Assembly: GCF_036373705.1 (NCBI RefSeq) | Contig: NC_089856.1 | Span: forward strand, 29,794,298-29,858,297 | DNA from: Amia ocellicauda | Lineage: Eukaryota > Chordata > Actinopteri > Amiiformes > Amiidae | DNA length: 64,000 bases | Reading direction: 5' to 3' | In this document: positions 22,658-33,904 of the stretch, piece by piece | How the letters are laid out: every line of letters starts with the position of its first letter | Position numbering within the stretch: the stretch's first letter is position 1 | Program-made: the position numbers and the translations under genes | Notes under the pieces: generated by a model | What the model saw: the letters and a program-made list of their open reading frames with translations, nothing else | The model's database searches: none | What the model was told of the DNA's origin: nothing

Positions 22658-22852
22658 CAGACGAGGGGTGGGCACTGCTAGTCCAGCAGGGCCTGTGTCC
22701 CTCGTGGCTTTTGTTCACATTTTGCCCTGAATGTTTTAGTTGGACCAGTTATTACCACTCATTGGTCTAATTCAGTAGTTTAGGGAACAGTTGGAACAGA
22801 AGCCAGGAGGAATACAGGCCCTCCAGTACTAGGAGTGCCCACCACTGGTCTG
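22658..22852. mobile_element. MITE with ~38-bp terminal inverted repeats
   Basis: The left end CAGACGAGGGGTGGGCACTG and the reversed right end CAGACCAGTGGTGGGCACTC match over about 38 bp with few differences. The element is 195 bp and non-coding, and appears to interrupt the adjacent SINE. Confidence 0.65.
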
Positions 22853-22975
22853 GAAACCCCCTATAATGACTACTCCTCACTATATATAAATGCATTGTAT
22901 ATTGATCTGTTAACAGGAAAGTATAAAAGAATTGGGTCAATACTTATCAAACAAAAAGGCAATTTATTGTGATGG

Positions 22976-23257
22976 TTGCCATATGGGAAAAAAAATATCT
23001 TGACCATGTTCTCCACATTGGGAATTAATGTGTTGTTCCAAAAGTTGGTTACTGTGTGCAATCCTTATCTTTTAGTGCCTGAGCTGCCTATTGTTGTTGA
23101 CATGTTTGACAAGATGTTCTCCATAACATTTGGCGATTTCTTAACTGGATTAATGGGCACAACTAATGTGGATCATCATATATACTTCTTGATACCACTT
23201 AAAAATGCTTTAGAGAAAGCTATGGCACAGTTTGATGCATGTTTTTTGACATTTTAA
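22976..23257 (+). other. Unrecognised 93-codon open frame
   Basis: An uninterrupted frame contains PELPIVVDMFDKMFSITFGD and NALEKAMAQFDACF. It has a protein-like composition but no family was recognised, and the flanks lack a clear gene structure; a TTATCTTTTAG acceptor-like site lies just before the PELP portion. It could be an exon, an old transposon remnant or chance. Confidence 0.2.
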
Positions 23258-23295
23258 TCATCTACTTTTGCAGTTATCAAGTCGTGAGAGGGTTT

Positions 23296-23336
23296 ATTGT
23301 TTGTTTGTTTGTTTGTTTGTTTGTTTGTTTGTTTGC
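23296..23336. repeat. (GTTT)n microsatellite
   Basis: About ten GTTT units. Confidence 0.92.
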
Positions 23337-23747
23337 AGGACAGTGCAGCTTCAAAGCTTGATTTACCAAAGAAGGCTCCAGATTCAGCTCAATACTTTTC
23401 CTGGGGATTTGCACATTTGGATTTCAATATTTGAAGTTTGTCAAAAGTAATAAAACAAGTTTGGAAAGTCTGGGGAAGCAGCGAATTACAGATGCTGGTT
23501 CTCCATTGATGGCCTTACTGAAAATAGACTGCACTTCAGCATAAATAAGTGTATAAGAAAAATACAGTAACAAGACAGTCAAGGCAACTTGCACCTTATC
23601 TCAGACAGCACACTTTATAATACAACTCTGCTTTTTTCAAAAATCAATCACTTTAAACAAGAACAAATGCAACCCCGTGAATGTATCTGACATCTCCTTT
23701 AACCAAATAGTTTGTTTTCGCCAAAACAACAGCCCGTTCACACTTAC

Positions 23748-23833
23748 TAGGTCGGCCGCCTCAATGCCAGTGCTGTTTTCTGCCCATGTGCACAGCTGGG
23801 GTTTAGCAGGCCTGCGTGTCTTCACACATGTAG
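23748..23833 (-). other. Possible exon of an unidentified minus-strand transcript
   Basis: On the minus strand an 86-bp segment open in one frame is bounded by a pyrimidine-rich acceptor (CTCCTTTTCAG) and a consensus donor (GTAAGT). A CpG-rich segment about 300-500 bp upstream on the same strand (24100-24340) could be its promoter. No homology was recognised and no further exon could be joined. Confidence 0.25.
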
Positions 23834-24096
23834 CTGAAAAGGAGGCATAAATGTCGGGAATTAAACATATCTGCTGAAACAAACCAGTAACGCATGGCAT
23901 TAGGAATGCTTAGAGGTGTGTGCTACGGACTTGTGTCACAACTTATTCATATTAAACCAATATACGCTTATATATTGCCTTTGAAAGTACTCAACCCTTG
24001 CAGGCGATGCTTTCTAATAATTAAACAATACATGACGACAGACGTGTTGATTTAGCAGCATGGCTCAATGGGAATCGAGTCCATATATTACCCATT

Positions 24097-24345
24097 TCAG
24101 ATGTCTGTATCTTCGGCTCTGCTGGTCTCAAGGCTGGTTTCCACTGTCGCCCGATCACAAACTCCGCGACAGGAAGCGGGCCGGCGGCGGTGACCGATCA
24201 AGTGAGCAGTGCAGTCCGCCGTGGAACCACCTGCGCCGCGCTGACCAGCTACTCCAGCCCGCGGCTTCAGATGCGTCTGAACATGAATCCGCCCGGAGAC
24301 GCGCTGGAAACCTGCTAACGCGGGGAGATGACCTGGAGATGCAAG
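24097..24345. promoter_or_regulatory. CpG-rich segment, possible promoter
   Basis: The GC content and CpG density are clearly above the surrounding AT-rich sequence (for example GGGCCGGCGGCGGTGACCG). It could serve a minus-strand transcript or be part of a bidirectional promoter with the CpG-rich start of the zinc-finger gene at about 24.75 kb. Confidence 0.35.
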
Positions 24346-24719
24346 TTTAAGTGCCATAAACCACGGTGTGAATGTGTATTTTTAACATTGTAGGGTCTTT
24401 ATTGGGATGAGGGATAGTGATGAAAAGTATCAAAATCAACGCACATTTTGTAATATGTGATTAAATACATGCTAGGCCTATAGTCAGTCACTTCGTTATT
24501 CTCCCACACTTGTGTATTAATATTGTTGATTGCTATTCCGTTTATAACTGCATGGGCTACTTGGGTTGTCCTCGTTTGTACAGTAGCGATTTTGCAATGA
24601 TTTGCGCATGCGCAATGGCTCGCAAGTGCCCTCTTTATAATAAGTTGTATGAACCGGATTTAGACGTTATTAGAAATGCATTCTAGCGTTATGTCACAAG
24701 TACTGTATACATGAATCGC

Positions 24720-24929
24720 TTAGCAACGGCGTCACGGGTCGTCGGTTTGGAACTCTCGGCAGCGCACGGACGCCACACAGCGCAGACGCACCGCGAGACA
24801 CAGCGACACGATTTTGCTCTTCAACGAGACTGAGTTTTGCGACAAATACGCAGCGACAGAGCAGCGACAACAGGCCTAGTTACATGCGAATTTGCTCAGT
24901 CCGTGGAAACATTCACTGGTTGTGCCAAG
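24720..24929 (+). promoter_or_regulatory. Likely promoter and first non-coding exon of the FAM170-like gene
   Basis: CpG-rich sequence (24735-24810) leads into a segment ending TGTGCCAAG before a GTAAAC donor at 24930. An RFX-type half-site (TTAGCAACGG) lies at 24719-24728. Assignment to the downstream zinc-finger gene rests on orientation and proximity. Confidence 0.35.
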
Positions 24930-25580
24930 GTAAACATTGCTCTTATGTAGGGTAATAAAATAGTATATGATGCACCAGAAAAAGTCTGATAATGCTTTGG
25001 TGTTATTAAGAGTAAGCTTGTAGTTTTTATCATAATTGTCCTCTACAGGATTTGTGCATTTGAATAATACCAATAGTAATGTATCATGGGTGTATGATGT
25101 TGCTATTATTCGTGCGTTGCATGTTGTGTATAGTATAGTAACAGTAACAGTAGTGTGTAGGTAAATTGCACCATGTGTATGGAGTAGGATTGTTTAAAAT
25201 TGAAAAACAAGGAAGTCGGATTAGCTGGCGTTATTTTATGCCCACACATTGTGTGGGGCCATGAGCTGTTACTACTGCATGGCTGTTGAACTGAAGAAAG
25301 GAGAAAGGGCCATTCTCCAGGCCAACTTACATGAAAACTTTAAAAATGTGGTGATTCTATGATGTCACTGGGCCTCTTTGATGTCAGCAGCCAAAGATTT
25401 AAAATGTGAAGATTTCAATTCTGATGTCTATGGAAATCCCTTTCTGACATTCTCATTTGTGTTATTGAGCCTAGCCATTTGCATTGAAGACCTTGCAGAG
25501 TTGGACACGGATTAATAGTGCTCCTGGCGACACTGAAACCTGTCTGCACTACAGCTGCCAAATACCCCATAAATACCACA

Positions 25581-26756
25581 AGTAAGTTCCTTTTTGATGG
25601 TTTAATTTCAAAGAATATCCAAAAGTTAATTCCAATCGCTGATGTAATATTTTATGGTTGTTACTTGGAAGAAAAAATAAAACTGATTTAAAGATCTAAT
25701 TTGTTCAAACCAAAAACATCAATTGGTAGTATTTAAACTTTGATTTGTATTGGGGAATCCACTGAAATGTAGTTTAAAAGGGTACCTAGACAATGACATG
25801 CCTGGCCCAACTGTTTCAATGGAAAACTATATGAACTTTTCCCTAAAATAGAGTGCCTCTAAAGTGTTCTGTTTCTCTTTATTGCAGTGACTCAAGATTC
25901 AGTGGATCAGGGTTCAGGAGTCTGCGTGCAGAGAAAGATCCTGGCTTGGTTTGACAAGTGTGACTTTGCTGGGCTCACTGAGTCCAGCACCCTGCAACCC
26001 AGCAACACATCTGACTTGGACACACAGGTGTCTGGGGAGCAGACACAGAGTGGAGGAGGGCCAGAGGAGCCCATTGGGAAAGAGGATTGTTCATCCATAG
26101 ATGCATTTGAGTGCTCAGAGGTCAGCGCCCTGTGCTCCATGGGGAGTGAGGACACAGAAATTGGCGCCAATGCCCACTTCTCCTCTGACAGCGCTGAGCA
26201 GGAGAGCCCACGCTGTGACCCTGCAGAGCTCTCGGCTGCCTGCCAGGATGATACTGGGCTCAGCGATGCTGGAACCTCGGTCAGCAGTGAGGAGACAGTG
26301 GTGAATAGCAGTGCTTTTCATCTGGAAGCTGCCTTTGTGGAGGCTAACTCAGTCACAGAGAGTGTGGGCAATGAGCTGCAGTACAAGTGTGCCGGCTGCC
26401 TACAGTATCACCAGAGTCTGGCCTCCCTGCAGGCCCATCTGACGCAGGGCTGGAGAGAGGGCTACAGTTGTGGGGTTTTCTACCGCACACTGCTCTCAAT
26501 GCACCAGAGGAGAGCCCAGCAGCACAGGGAGCAGAGTCCCCAGGGCTCCAAGGCTCCCAGCAGCTCCCAGCAGCAGAGCCCACACTGTGGACCTGCAGAG
26601 CTCCCGCCCGCCAGCCACAATGAGAGCGGGCTCAGCGATGCTGGCTCGTCGGTCAGCAGTGCAGGGCCGGTTATCAATAATTGTGCTTACATGGACCCTG
26701 CCTTTGTGAAGGCCATCTCAATCAGAGTGAGGGTGGGCAATGTGCCGCGGTACTAG
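25581..26756 (+). CDS. FAM170/SPATA46-like C2HC zinc-finger protein
   Basis: The long coding exon starts at 25888, after the acceptor TCTTTATTGCAG, with TG ACT CAA. A plausible upstream exon ends in A at 25581 before GTAAGT, so splicing creates ATG ACT CAA; no other in-frame ATG lies close upstream. The 289-residue product is acidic and Ser-rich, with KILAWFDKCDF near residues 17-27 and a finger at 168-208: CAGC, H at 184, then GWREGYSCGVFYRTLL. The GWREGFSC-VFYR-L pattern recalls the FAM170/SPATA46 testis proteins, but this is from memory of the family and tentative. Residues from about 106 are partly duplicated from about 230. TAG at 26754 ends the frame just where the second copy's finger would begin. 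Confidence 0.5.
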
Positions 26757-26996
26757 TGTGCCGGCTGCCTGCGGTACTACTACACTATAGCCTCACTGCA
26801 GGTGCATATAAACCTGGGTTGGATAGACGGCTACAGCTGCGGGGTTTTCTATCGCACACTGCTGTCAATCCACCAGAGCAGAGGACAGCAGCACACAGGG
26901 CGCTTCCAGCTTTTCAGAAGCCGACTTCAAGCCCTTTTCAAGCGCTTTCAAGGTGCTTTGACGAGGCTTTTGCTGCGCTTTCAAGGTTCATTGTGA
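26757..26996 (+). pseudogene. Second zinc-finger unit behind an in-frame stop
   Basis: Directly after TAG 26754-26756, the same reading frame stays open for 79 codons and encodes CAGCLRYYYTIASLQVH followed by GWIDGYSCGVFYRTLLSIHQ, a clear copy of the upstream finger. The TAG occupies the place of a Lys codon (AAG at 26385-26387) in the first unit, a single-base change. The tail (RSRLQALFKRFQ...) is novel and Arg/Phe-rich. It is either a dead duplicate, a readthrough extension or a stop polymorphism. Confidence 0.6.
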
Positions 26997-27025
26997 AGGC
27001 TTTTAAATTACCTCGCAGCTTTAGT

Positions 27026-27435
27026 CAATTAAAACTTTTTTTTTTTTTTTTTACCAGGAAAAGAACTCCCTGAGATTAAAAATCTCTTTTACAGGAGTGT
27101 CCTGACCAAGACAGGCATCAACAAACAAAAAGTAATTTATAACACACAACACAATATTAGGGAAATCAAAATACAGCAACCATACCATCCAGCACCAGTA
27201 AATAACCAACTAAATACATCTGCAATTAGGAAAAGAAGCCCAATTTTAAAAACACTGACAGCTAGATAGGCCCTCCTCCAATATTTTCAATTTAGCTTTA
27301 AACACACCCAGTGCTACGAGCACCTGCATGTTTAGGTCAGATTGAAGACCATTCCCTGCAGTAGGAGCAGCAACCCTAAAAGCTTTTCTGCCCATCTCTG
27401 TGCGGACAGTGGGAACTGCCTAAAACTTTTCTGCA
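27026..27435. repeat. Probable fragment of an interspersed retroelement
   Basis: The block TTTACCAGGAAAAGAACTCC, CTGAGATTAAAAATCTCTTT and GTGTCCTGACCAAGACAGGC resembles a repeat seen widely in fish and amphibian genomes, probably the untranslated end of a non-LTR element. The precise family is not certain. Confidence 0.35.
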
Positions 27436-27856
27436 GCAATCAACAGAAAGGCCGAACTAGCATGGATTACAAAGAAAAGTATTTACGCCCTGAAACAACT
27501 GCGGAATGAATAAACACAAAACTAAAACAAAATCAAAAAACGTATTTTTCTAGCCTTGTCCACCAGCCTGACGCGTTTTACACAATAATGCGTTTCATTA
27601 GGTGGGGCTTCATAAACACCTGTTTAACAAAAGTGTGACATTCCACTCCTCATATTGTTTTTATTCCACTAGCAGGCTATACCTACAGTATGTTACACAT
27701 AGGCTAAAACACTTGTTATCACTCTAATCAGTCATCTGTTAAAACCTTTGAGTTGCAACCTGCTCAGCACCCTCCTCCTCCAAAGAGCGCGTTTCCCCAT
27801 TTTGTCTCGGTTTCCATGTTTCAATCACACAGCCAAGCATTTTCATTGTATTCTAA

Positions 27857-28331
27857 TGCTGCCTTCACGTGCTATCAGAAATATGGTAAATACGAGTTTC
27901 CGACTGGGAAGTTACACATGAACACCCCCTCAAGTAGTAATTACCAGTGGGAAACTCAGAGATAATTTTGATATCCGAGTTCCCGTGTTGGGTGACCTTT
28001 CAAATTTCAACATGGCGGAGAAGAGTACAGGTTCAGTAATGGAAGGTATGTAATTCTTCATATTTAACAGTGCAACTATTGTTAGCTGTTGTTTGTGTAC
28101 ATGATTTTAATCTGTAATCTATGTACACTTAACTTGTTGCGTCCATTTCCTCCTCTAGCAGGTGCATAATGGAATCAAAAAAAGATTTCCCCAATATGAT
28201 GGTGACAACAAATCTTGCGTCCGCCATTTTTAATATCGCTCTGACAACAAAAGCACTTCAACAGGACGTACTTGTAATCTCGACTTCACAAGTGGGAAAT
28301 AGGATCTTCCGACTAGCACGTGAAGGCAGCA
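27857..28331. mobile_element. hAT-like MITE, 475 bp
   Basis: Termini TGCTGCCTTCACGTGCTA at the left and its reverse complement at the right are near-identical, followed by less conserved inverted sequence (TCAGAAATATGG against GTCGGAAGATCC). Flanks TATTCTAA and TATTCACA agree at 6 of 8 positions, compatible with a decayed 8-bp duplication. No transposase is present. Confidence 0.6.
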
Positions 28332-28936
28332 TATTCACAGCATCCTGTTTGTTATCAAGTGACATCATTTCCTGCTTCCTTGTAGGTCTACATTTTATTT
28401 ATTTCAGATCCTCTGACGTTATGCAATGTTGTCCAATGAGAAAAAAAAAAAAAAGTTAATGACAACACTGGAATAGATTCAGACCGGACATAATACTGGG
28501 AAAAAATAAATAAAACAAATACTAATTCCAACAAAAAGCATCAACATTTATTGTATTTTTGTATTGTTTATTCTACCAGCAGCTGTACATTTTCTTCCCC
28601 TATTTAATCTTTATAACAATTTCACATTGATTTTGAAATGCACAGTTATGGTTTACACAACCTGGTCTAATGCAGTTTTGTGTATATGTGTCGTTTTTCA
28701 TAGATTTTACAAATTAATTAGGTGGCTTGGAAATAACAATAACACTATTTGGAAAATATAACATTATCATTGATTAAGTGATACAATCACAGCTTGTACA
28801 CCATCTGCAAATCAAGATTCAAACAATAACCTGATCTTTCCAAGCACCTAGTCTTATTATACAGTTATTTCAATTAACACTAGGGGGCAATAGAGAACAG
28901 GATATTTAGGGAAATGTTTAATATATACATATGCAT
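28332..28936. other. Gene-free stretch
   Basis: AT-rich sequence with a poly(A) run at 28440; no supportable gene. Confidence 0.5.
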
Positions 28937-29145
28937 ATTTTATTTGTTAGCAGATGCCTTTATCCAAGGTGGCTTACAGTTGTTACAATATATTACATTA
29001 TTTTTACATAATTACCCATTTATACAGCTATAGAGTTTTTACTGCAGCAATCTAGATAAAGTACCTTGCTCAAGGGTGGAGCAGCAGAGGGATTGAACCC
29101 ACGAGCCTCTGCTCCAGTGTCCAGAGCCTTAACCACTTCATCAAG
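28937..29145 (-). repeat. tRNA-derived SINE, minus strand, near full length
   Basis: Read in reverse it gives a tRNA-like head with B box (the complement of ATTGAACCCAC), a CAAGGTACTTTATCTAGATTGC body, and a tail seen on the plus strand as TTGTTAGCAGATGCCTTTATCC. Same family as the plus-strand copy at 55258. Confidence 0.75.
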
Positions 29146-30414
29146 GACTCATAATTGCCTTGGGTGCATGGTAAGCTTAAATGTCTGAGGGAGAACAGCA
29201 TTGAAGACATTTAACTGATTTTAATCGCAAAACCCCTCTGTTAGTAGGAAAGAAATTGGTGAGAGACCATTTGCTACTTCACTGATTTTCAGCCACACAA
29301 TTTGTCAAACTATATGAGTGTAGCATTATTTAAAATGGAGCTTGTGCATTCTGTCATATACAACAGTGTATTCATAAATACACACATACATATTTGCCAT
29401 TGCTTGGTCCCTTGACATGCTTCATCGTTATCACATAGGTCATGAAGAATGATGGAAAAAAATATAATGAAGTTCAAGAAGTGTGAGCGAGGGAATTTAC
29501 AAATGTGTTGTGTAGTTTTTAACAAAAAATGCAATGAGAACATAATGGTAACTTAGAAGAAGTGTGCAATACAAAGCAGGATTGTCCTCTTCTGTGTTGC
29601 CCGAAGGCACTAGAAAGCAGAGCACAGTAGAAATCACAATAGGAAGTGTGTATATTATTTGCGTTGTTCACCTCAGGGTCTTCTGAAAAGGCTTTGAATC
29701 AGTATTCCCTGAAGCCCCTGCACGCTAAAGAGAGCACTAATGAAACACTACTGGCACATACCTATGCAGAGTACAGACATGCTGGCAGCTAAGGAGAGTC
29801 GCCATCAGTTGTAAATTGCTTTGCTTCTGTTTTCAGGTAAGCATGGCTTATTTACAAGAGCAGGTAATACATGTGTAAGATGAAAGAATGTAATGAACAA
29901 CATGATTCAAATAATACACATCAACATTAGCAGGCGCACATTTATGGAACCTTATCAATTGCCTCATCAGCTTGATGCTTTAGACTTAAAATATGTCCCA
30001 GGCAGAGAATAAAATTAACACCCGCCACCGGCCAAATGCGGGTAGATTTAGCCAGTGGCGGGTAAATCTGTCAATTTTACCAGCCACTTTGGCTGGTGGC
30101 CAACAAGTGTACGGGAACTCCGATTTTAGTTTCTGATAGAGTATTTGTATAGAGTATGTTTCAAAATTGATTGATTTGTTGACGTTGTAGTGTTGGTATG
30201 TTAGTTGGTTTGGCAAAACGCAATATCATGTTTTTTGAAAATATATGGCATCTGGACAGTTTTCGGTCCAGGAGGACATATTTCATGTAGCGCAATGAAG
30301 CAGAAGTAAGGTGGTTAAGGATGTGGGAAAATAATTACTTTTAATTACTTTTCATAGTCCTAATTACTGCCTTTTTAATTACCTGGATAAAAATGTTTCA
30401 GAATTATAATATGA
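29146..30414. other. Gene-free stretch with repeat-like block
   Basis: No supportable exon. 30005-30115 is a GC-richer block (CGCCACCGGCCAAATGCGGG) that probably belongs to the same repeat family as the flanking element at 30415. Confidence 0.4.
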
Positions 30415-31500
30415 GAGAAAAGGAAAGAGGAGCAACAAACACATGAACACACACACAGACGGCTATTGCTCCTCTATTCTGTATTCGCTGGAACTCGAGC
30501 GCACAGTTCTGTTTCCGAACGCAGAGCGGCAGTGTGAGTGTGCTGTGGACAGGAAAAGCCAATCGTTTAGTCAAGTAGATTGTATAAATTAGCTAACTAG
30601 ATAGGTCTTACACATTTTGTATTTCGTTGTTGTAACCGGAAAACATTACCACAAGGACGCTAATGTTAAGGCATTTTCATTGCACCTCACATTGCTAAAC
30701 TGGCAAATTAATGAAAATGTATACAAATAATAAAAAAAAAAAACATATTGGTCGGTCAGTTACAGATGTAATGGCAAAATATTCCTTTGTAAAACACATA
30801 GTCACAACCTTTATAGTTAATTTGAAATTGTGACCATAAAAAGTCGTGATAATGTCGGGAAACAATAATACAAGAGTCTGACACGAGATGCCTGAGAGTT
30901 GACAGGTCTGCTGTTATTATGCCATTTCCATACGGCTTCTAATCATGTATTTTTACATAGATATTTATTTAACAAAGTTGTTGTGTTAGATAGGTATTCG
31001 TCAATTGCATCAATTACAACGTATTCATTTGTGTTGAAACGATTTGCGATAGAGACAAGCATTTTCTGCTGTGTAGCGGAGAAACGTGCGGTTTGTTCAC
31101 ATTGCGTCTCTGCTGGCGTGCATGGTATTGTCCAATGGAAAGGACGTTACTGTCTGTCATCATTCCTAGAGATTATATATTTTTTACCCAAACACAGACC
31201 GTGACTATGAATATCTAGCCAATCCAATGAAATACTTTTAATGACGTGCAGAGACCCAGAGAAGGGAGTAGCACTGAAGAGGAAGAGGAGTATGAAGAGC
31301 AATGATGTGTCACCATATAACACCCCTTCTCATGTGTTAGTTGAGTGTGTTTATACAGATCCCCATTAGCTGCCATGTTATTGCATATGTGATTGATTAA
31401 TTTGAAAAAGATGCCCCCGCACACTGTCTCTACTAGCAAGTGTTATAATTCAATAGAATGCAATGTTTTGATCAAAGACCTTAAAACACTTGCAAGTTAT
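30415..31500. repeat. Unclassified ~1.1-kb interspersed repeat, copy B
   Basis: Same orientation and order of shared blocks as copy A at 15699. It lacks copy A's extra segment and has its own small inserts (for example TATACAGATCCCCATTAG near 31352). It ends within the inverted-repeat part, of which only one side is well kept. Confidence 0.65.
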
Positions 31501-32511
31501 AACATTTTTAGTTAAGTCAACTGAAAAACAGTCATCCTCACTCCTCCATCCCACTGTTTGCCATCCTTTCCATTCAGCAGTGTCAATCAATCCATTAACA
31601 TTCCACAGCACCATGTGCACATGCATGTTTCAGTCTCCAACCCTATTGGCCCCGCACCTCACATCCCTGTTCCCTGCTTCACTCAGCTCTCTATTTAAAC
31701 CCCTGAATCACTATAATCAATGCTAAGTTTTGCTCTTCTTTGTGTTGACAACTCTAAGTATTACTGCTACAGCATTAATGACTCCTGCATTTTCCCTATG
31801 GATTTGTTTGTACCATCGCCTGACTACTCTTTTGCCTGCTCTTGACCCTCGCCCGTCTCGACTCTTCTCTGTCGCTCTGCTCCTGGGTTCTCCAGTTCTG
31901 CCTGGTCCGCGGTGACATATCAGTTGAACTTAATTTTTCAAGTTTTCACAACTATGAACCAAGTTTAATTGACAAAATAGTAATTCTTCCTCAACTTTCA
32001 TTACTTAACCATTTGAGTTTACTGGACTTGACCGCTTTCACGAGAAATTCAGGATATCTATCTGGAACCTATTTGAAATCAACACAACCCTTGAAACCCT
32101 CAACATTTATTTAAAAAAAGTCAACCAAGCCGATGCATTGCATCCAAAAACACAGACATGAAGATTTCTCTTCCAAAGCTATAAAAACCATACACAATAA
32201 AAACCCTATATACACAGCTCACATAAACTCAAACTTCTCTATGCACAGACCCATTTTAGGACAAATAACTTGTCATTATCAGATATTTTCACTGCAGGAA
32301 GAAGTGTACATGAATAATTCACATTAAACTGTATTACAATTAGTGTTCTCCGTCTTCAATTCCCAACCTGTAGAAACAGGACAAGGAAAGAGGAAGCAGG
32401 ACAAGGTAACAGGAGACAGTCAGTTTGAAGAAACAGTAAACACCATGAATACAAACACATTTCATGAATACTAATATTCCACTTAAAACAATGAGATCTA
32501 AAACAACAATG
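31501..32511. other. Gene-free stretch
   Basis: Several short open frames occur but none resembles a protein or has exon borders. Confidence 0.45.
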
Positions 32512-32519
32512 CTCCAAAA

Positions 32520-32706
32520 CAGTTTCTCAACCCTGTTCCTGGAGGACACTATACATTATGCATGTCTCCCTTTTCTTACACACCTGAATCTACTGATTAA
32601 CTCATTAGTAGAGCTCTTAATGATGTGAACTGGGTGTGTCAAAGAAGGGAAACATGCAAAATGTGTAGTGTTGGGGGCCCTCCAGGAACAGGGTTGAGAA
32701 ACTCTG
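32520..32706. mobile_element. hAT-type MITE, 187 bp, with 8-bp TSD
   Basis: Ends CAGTTTCTCAACCCTGTTCC and, reversed, CAGAGTTTCTCAACCCTGTT are inverted repeats. Flanks are CTCCAAAA (32512-32519) and CTCTAAAA (32707-32714), an 8-bp duplication with one mismatch. It belongs to the broad class of the element at 3182. Confidence 0.8.
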
Positions 32707-32714
32707 CTCTAAAA

Positions 32715-33900
32715 CTTTAAACCAGTACAAAGATTAAACAGTACCAAGAGGGAAAAAAAGACAAAAACCAAACAAAACAACGTGATTTGGGGGGGTTTTA
32801 CGAGCAAATTGGGGGGGATTTATGGAGAGGACCTGGCCACACTGGCGCAGGGGCTGGCCGTGTTTTCTCCGGTAAGAGCGGGAGGAGGGAGTTGGTTTTA
32901 TTTTCTTCCTTGAATGATGAAGTAACTCATCAAAATTTCAGGGGGGGTTGAGCCCCTCTTTTTAACAGCCATGTATAAATGAAAATGCACATTTCTCATA
33001 TTAAACACAAATATCGGTGTTTCTGTAATAAAAATTAACGATAATGAGGTCCGATTAAGAGCACGCTAAAAGTTACTTATAAGGTACACTGTTTTTATCT
33101 ATTTATCAACATTAACTTACAATAGTCAAAGATGACTTCTCTTTTTGCTCACATCTGGACAGCAGCTCAGTGTCCAGCGAGATAAATTTGCATGGCAGAC
33201 CGTTAGTCTCATGAATATTAATCAAGTTGTCTTGCAATGTGATTGGCTGGTTTCAAAACGCGGACGGTGAGCGCTAACGAAGACAAGTCTAAATTAACAT
33301 TAAAGAAAGCACCAATCAAGATATGCTTACTGATTTAATTATTTGCAGTGCATAAAGTCCATCAATAATCGTTCAAACGCGGGCTCCTCATCTTTTCTTG
33401 CATAATCACCAACTTTACTTTACTTGTCCACCTGACTAAAACTCAGAATCATTTTTTACAGTGTAGGTAGTTCCCTGTACTTTATTAACAAAATGAATGT
33501 ATAATATTTGTTTGTACAGAATTGTAAGGCTGTTCAGTAAATCACTTTTCATACTAAAATGGTTTGTTTTTTCTTTACATAAGAAATATTCATACTGTTG
33601 TTTTGGGGTTCCCCAGAGATTTATAACAGTGTGATGCATAACTGCTACAGAGTGCTGTGGGTGCAAGGAGAGGCAGTTAAGTGGGTCAATTATGTAAATT
33701 ATGAAAATATACAGACTCCCCTCACTGACTGTCTGCCCCCTACAACCTTCGCATACTACTGTTTAGTTATTGCACATTTTTTCACTTCTATGCACGTTAT
33801 AAAACATTTTTTGACTTCCTGATTACATATTTAATTTTACTTGCTCTACAAACTTTTCTTGAATTACAATTATATATATATATATTATTGTGATTATTAT
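32715..33900. other. Gene-free stretch upstream of PCYT1A
   Basis: No supportable coding exon; a short (TA)n-like run lies near 33872-33886. Confidence 0.45.
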
Positions 33901-33904
33901 TTTT

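Noticed and set aside
25887..25889. GTG at 25887 as an initiator codon
   Set aside because: Its G is the last base of the splice acceptor AG; in a vertebrate gene the exon starts at 25888 and the start codon is better explained by splicing.
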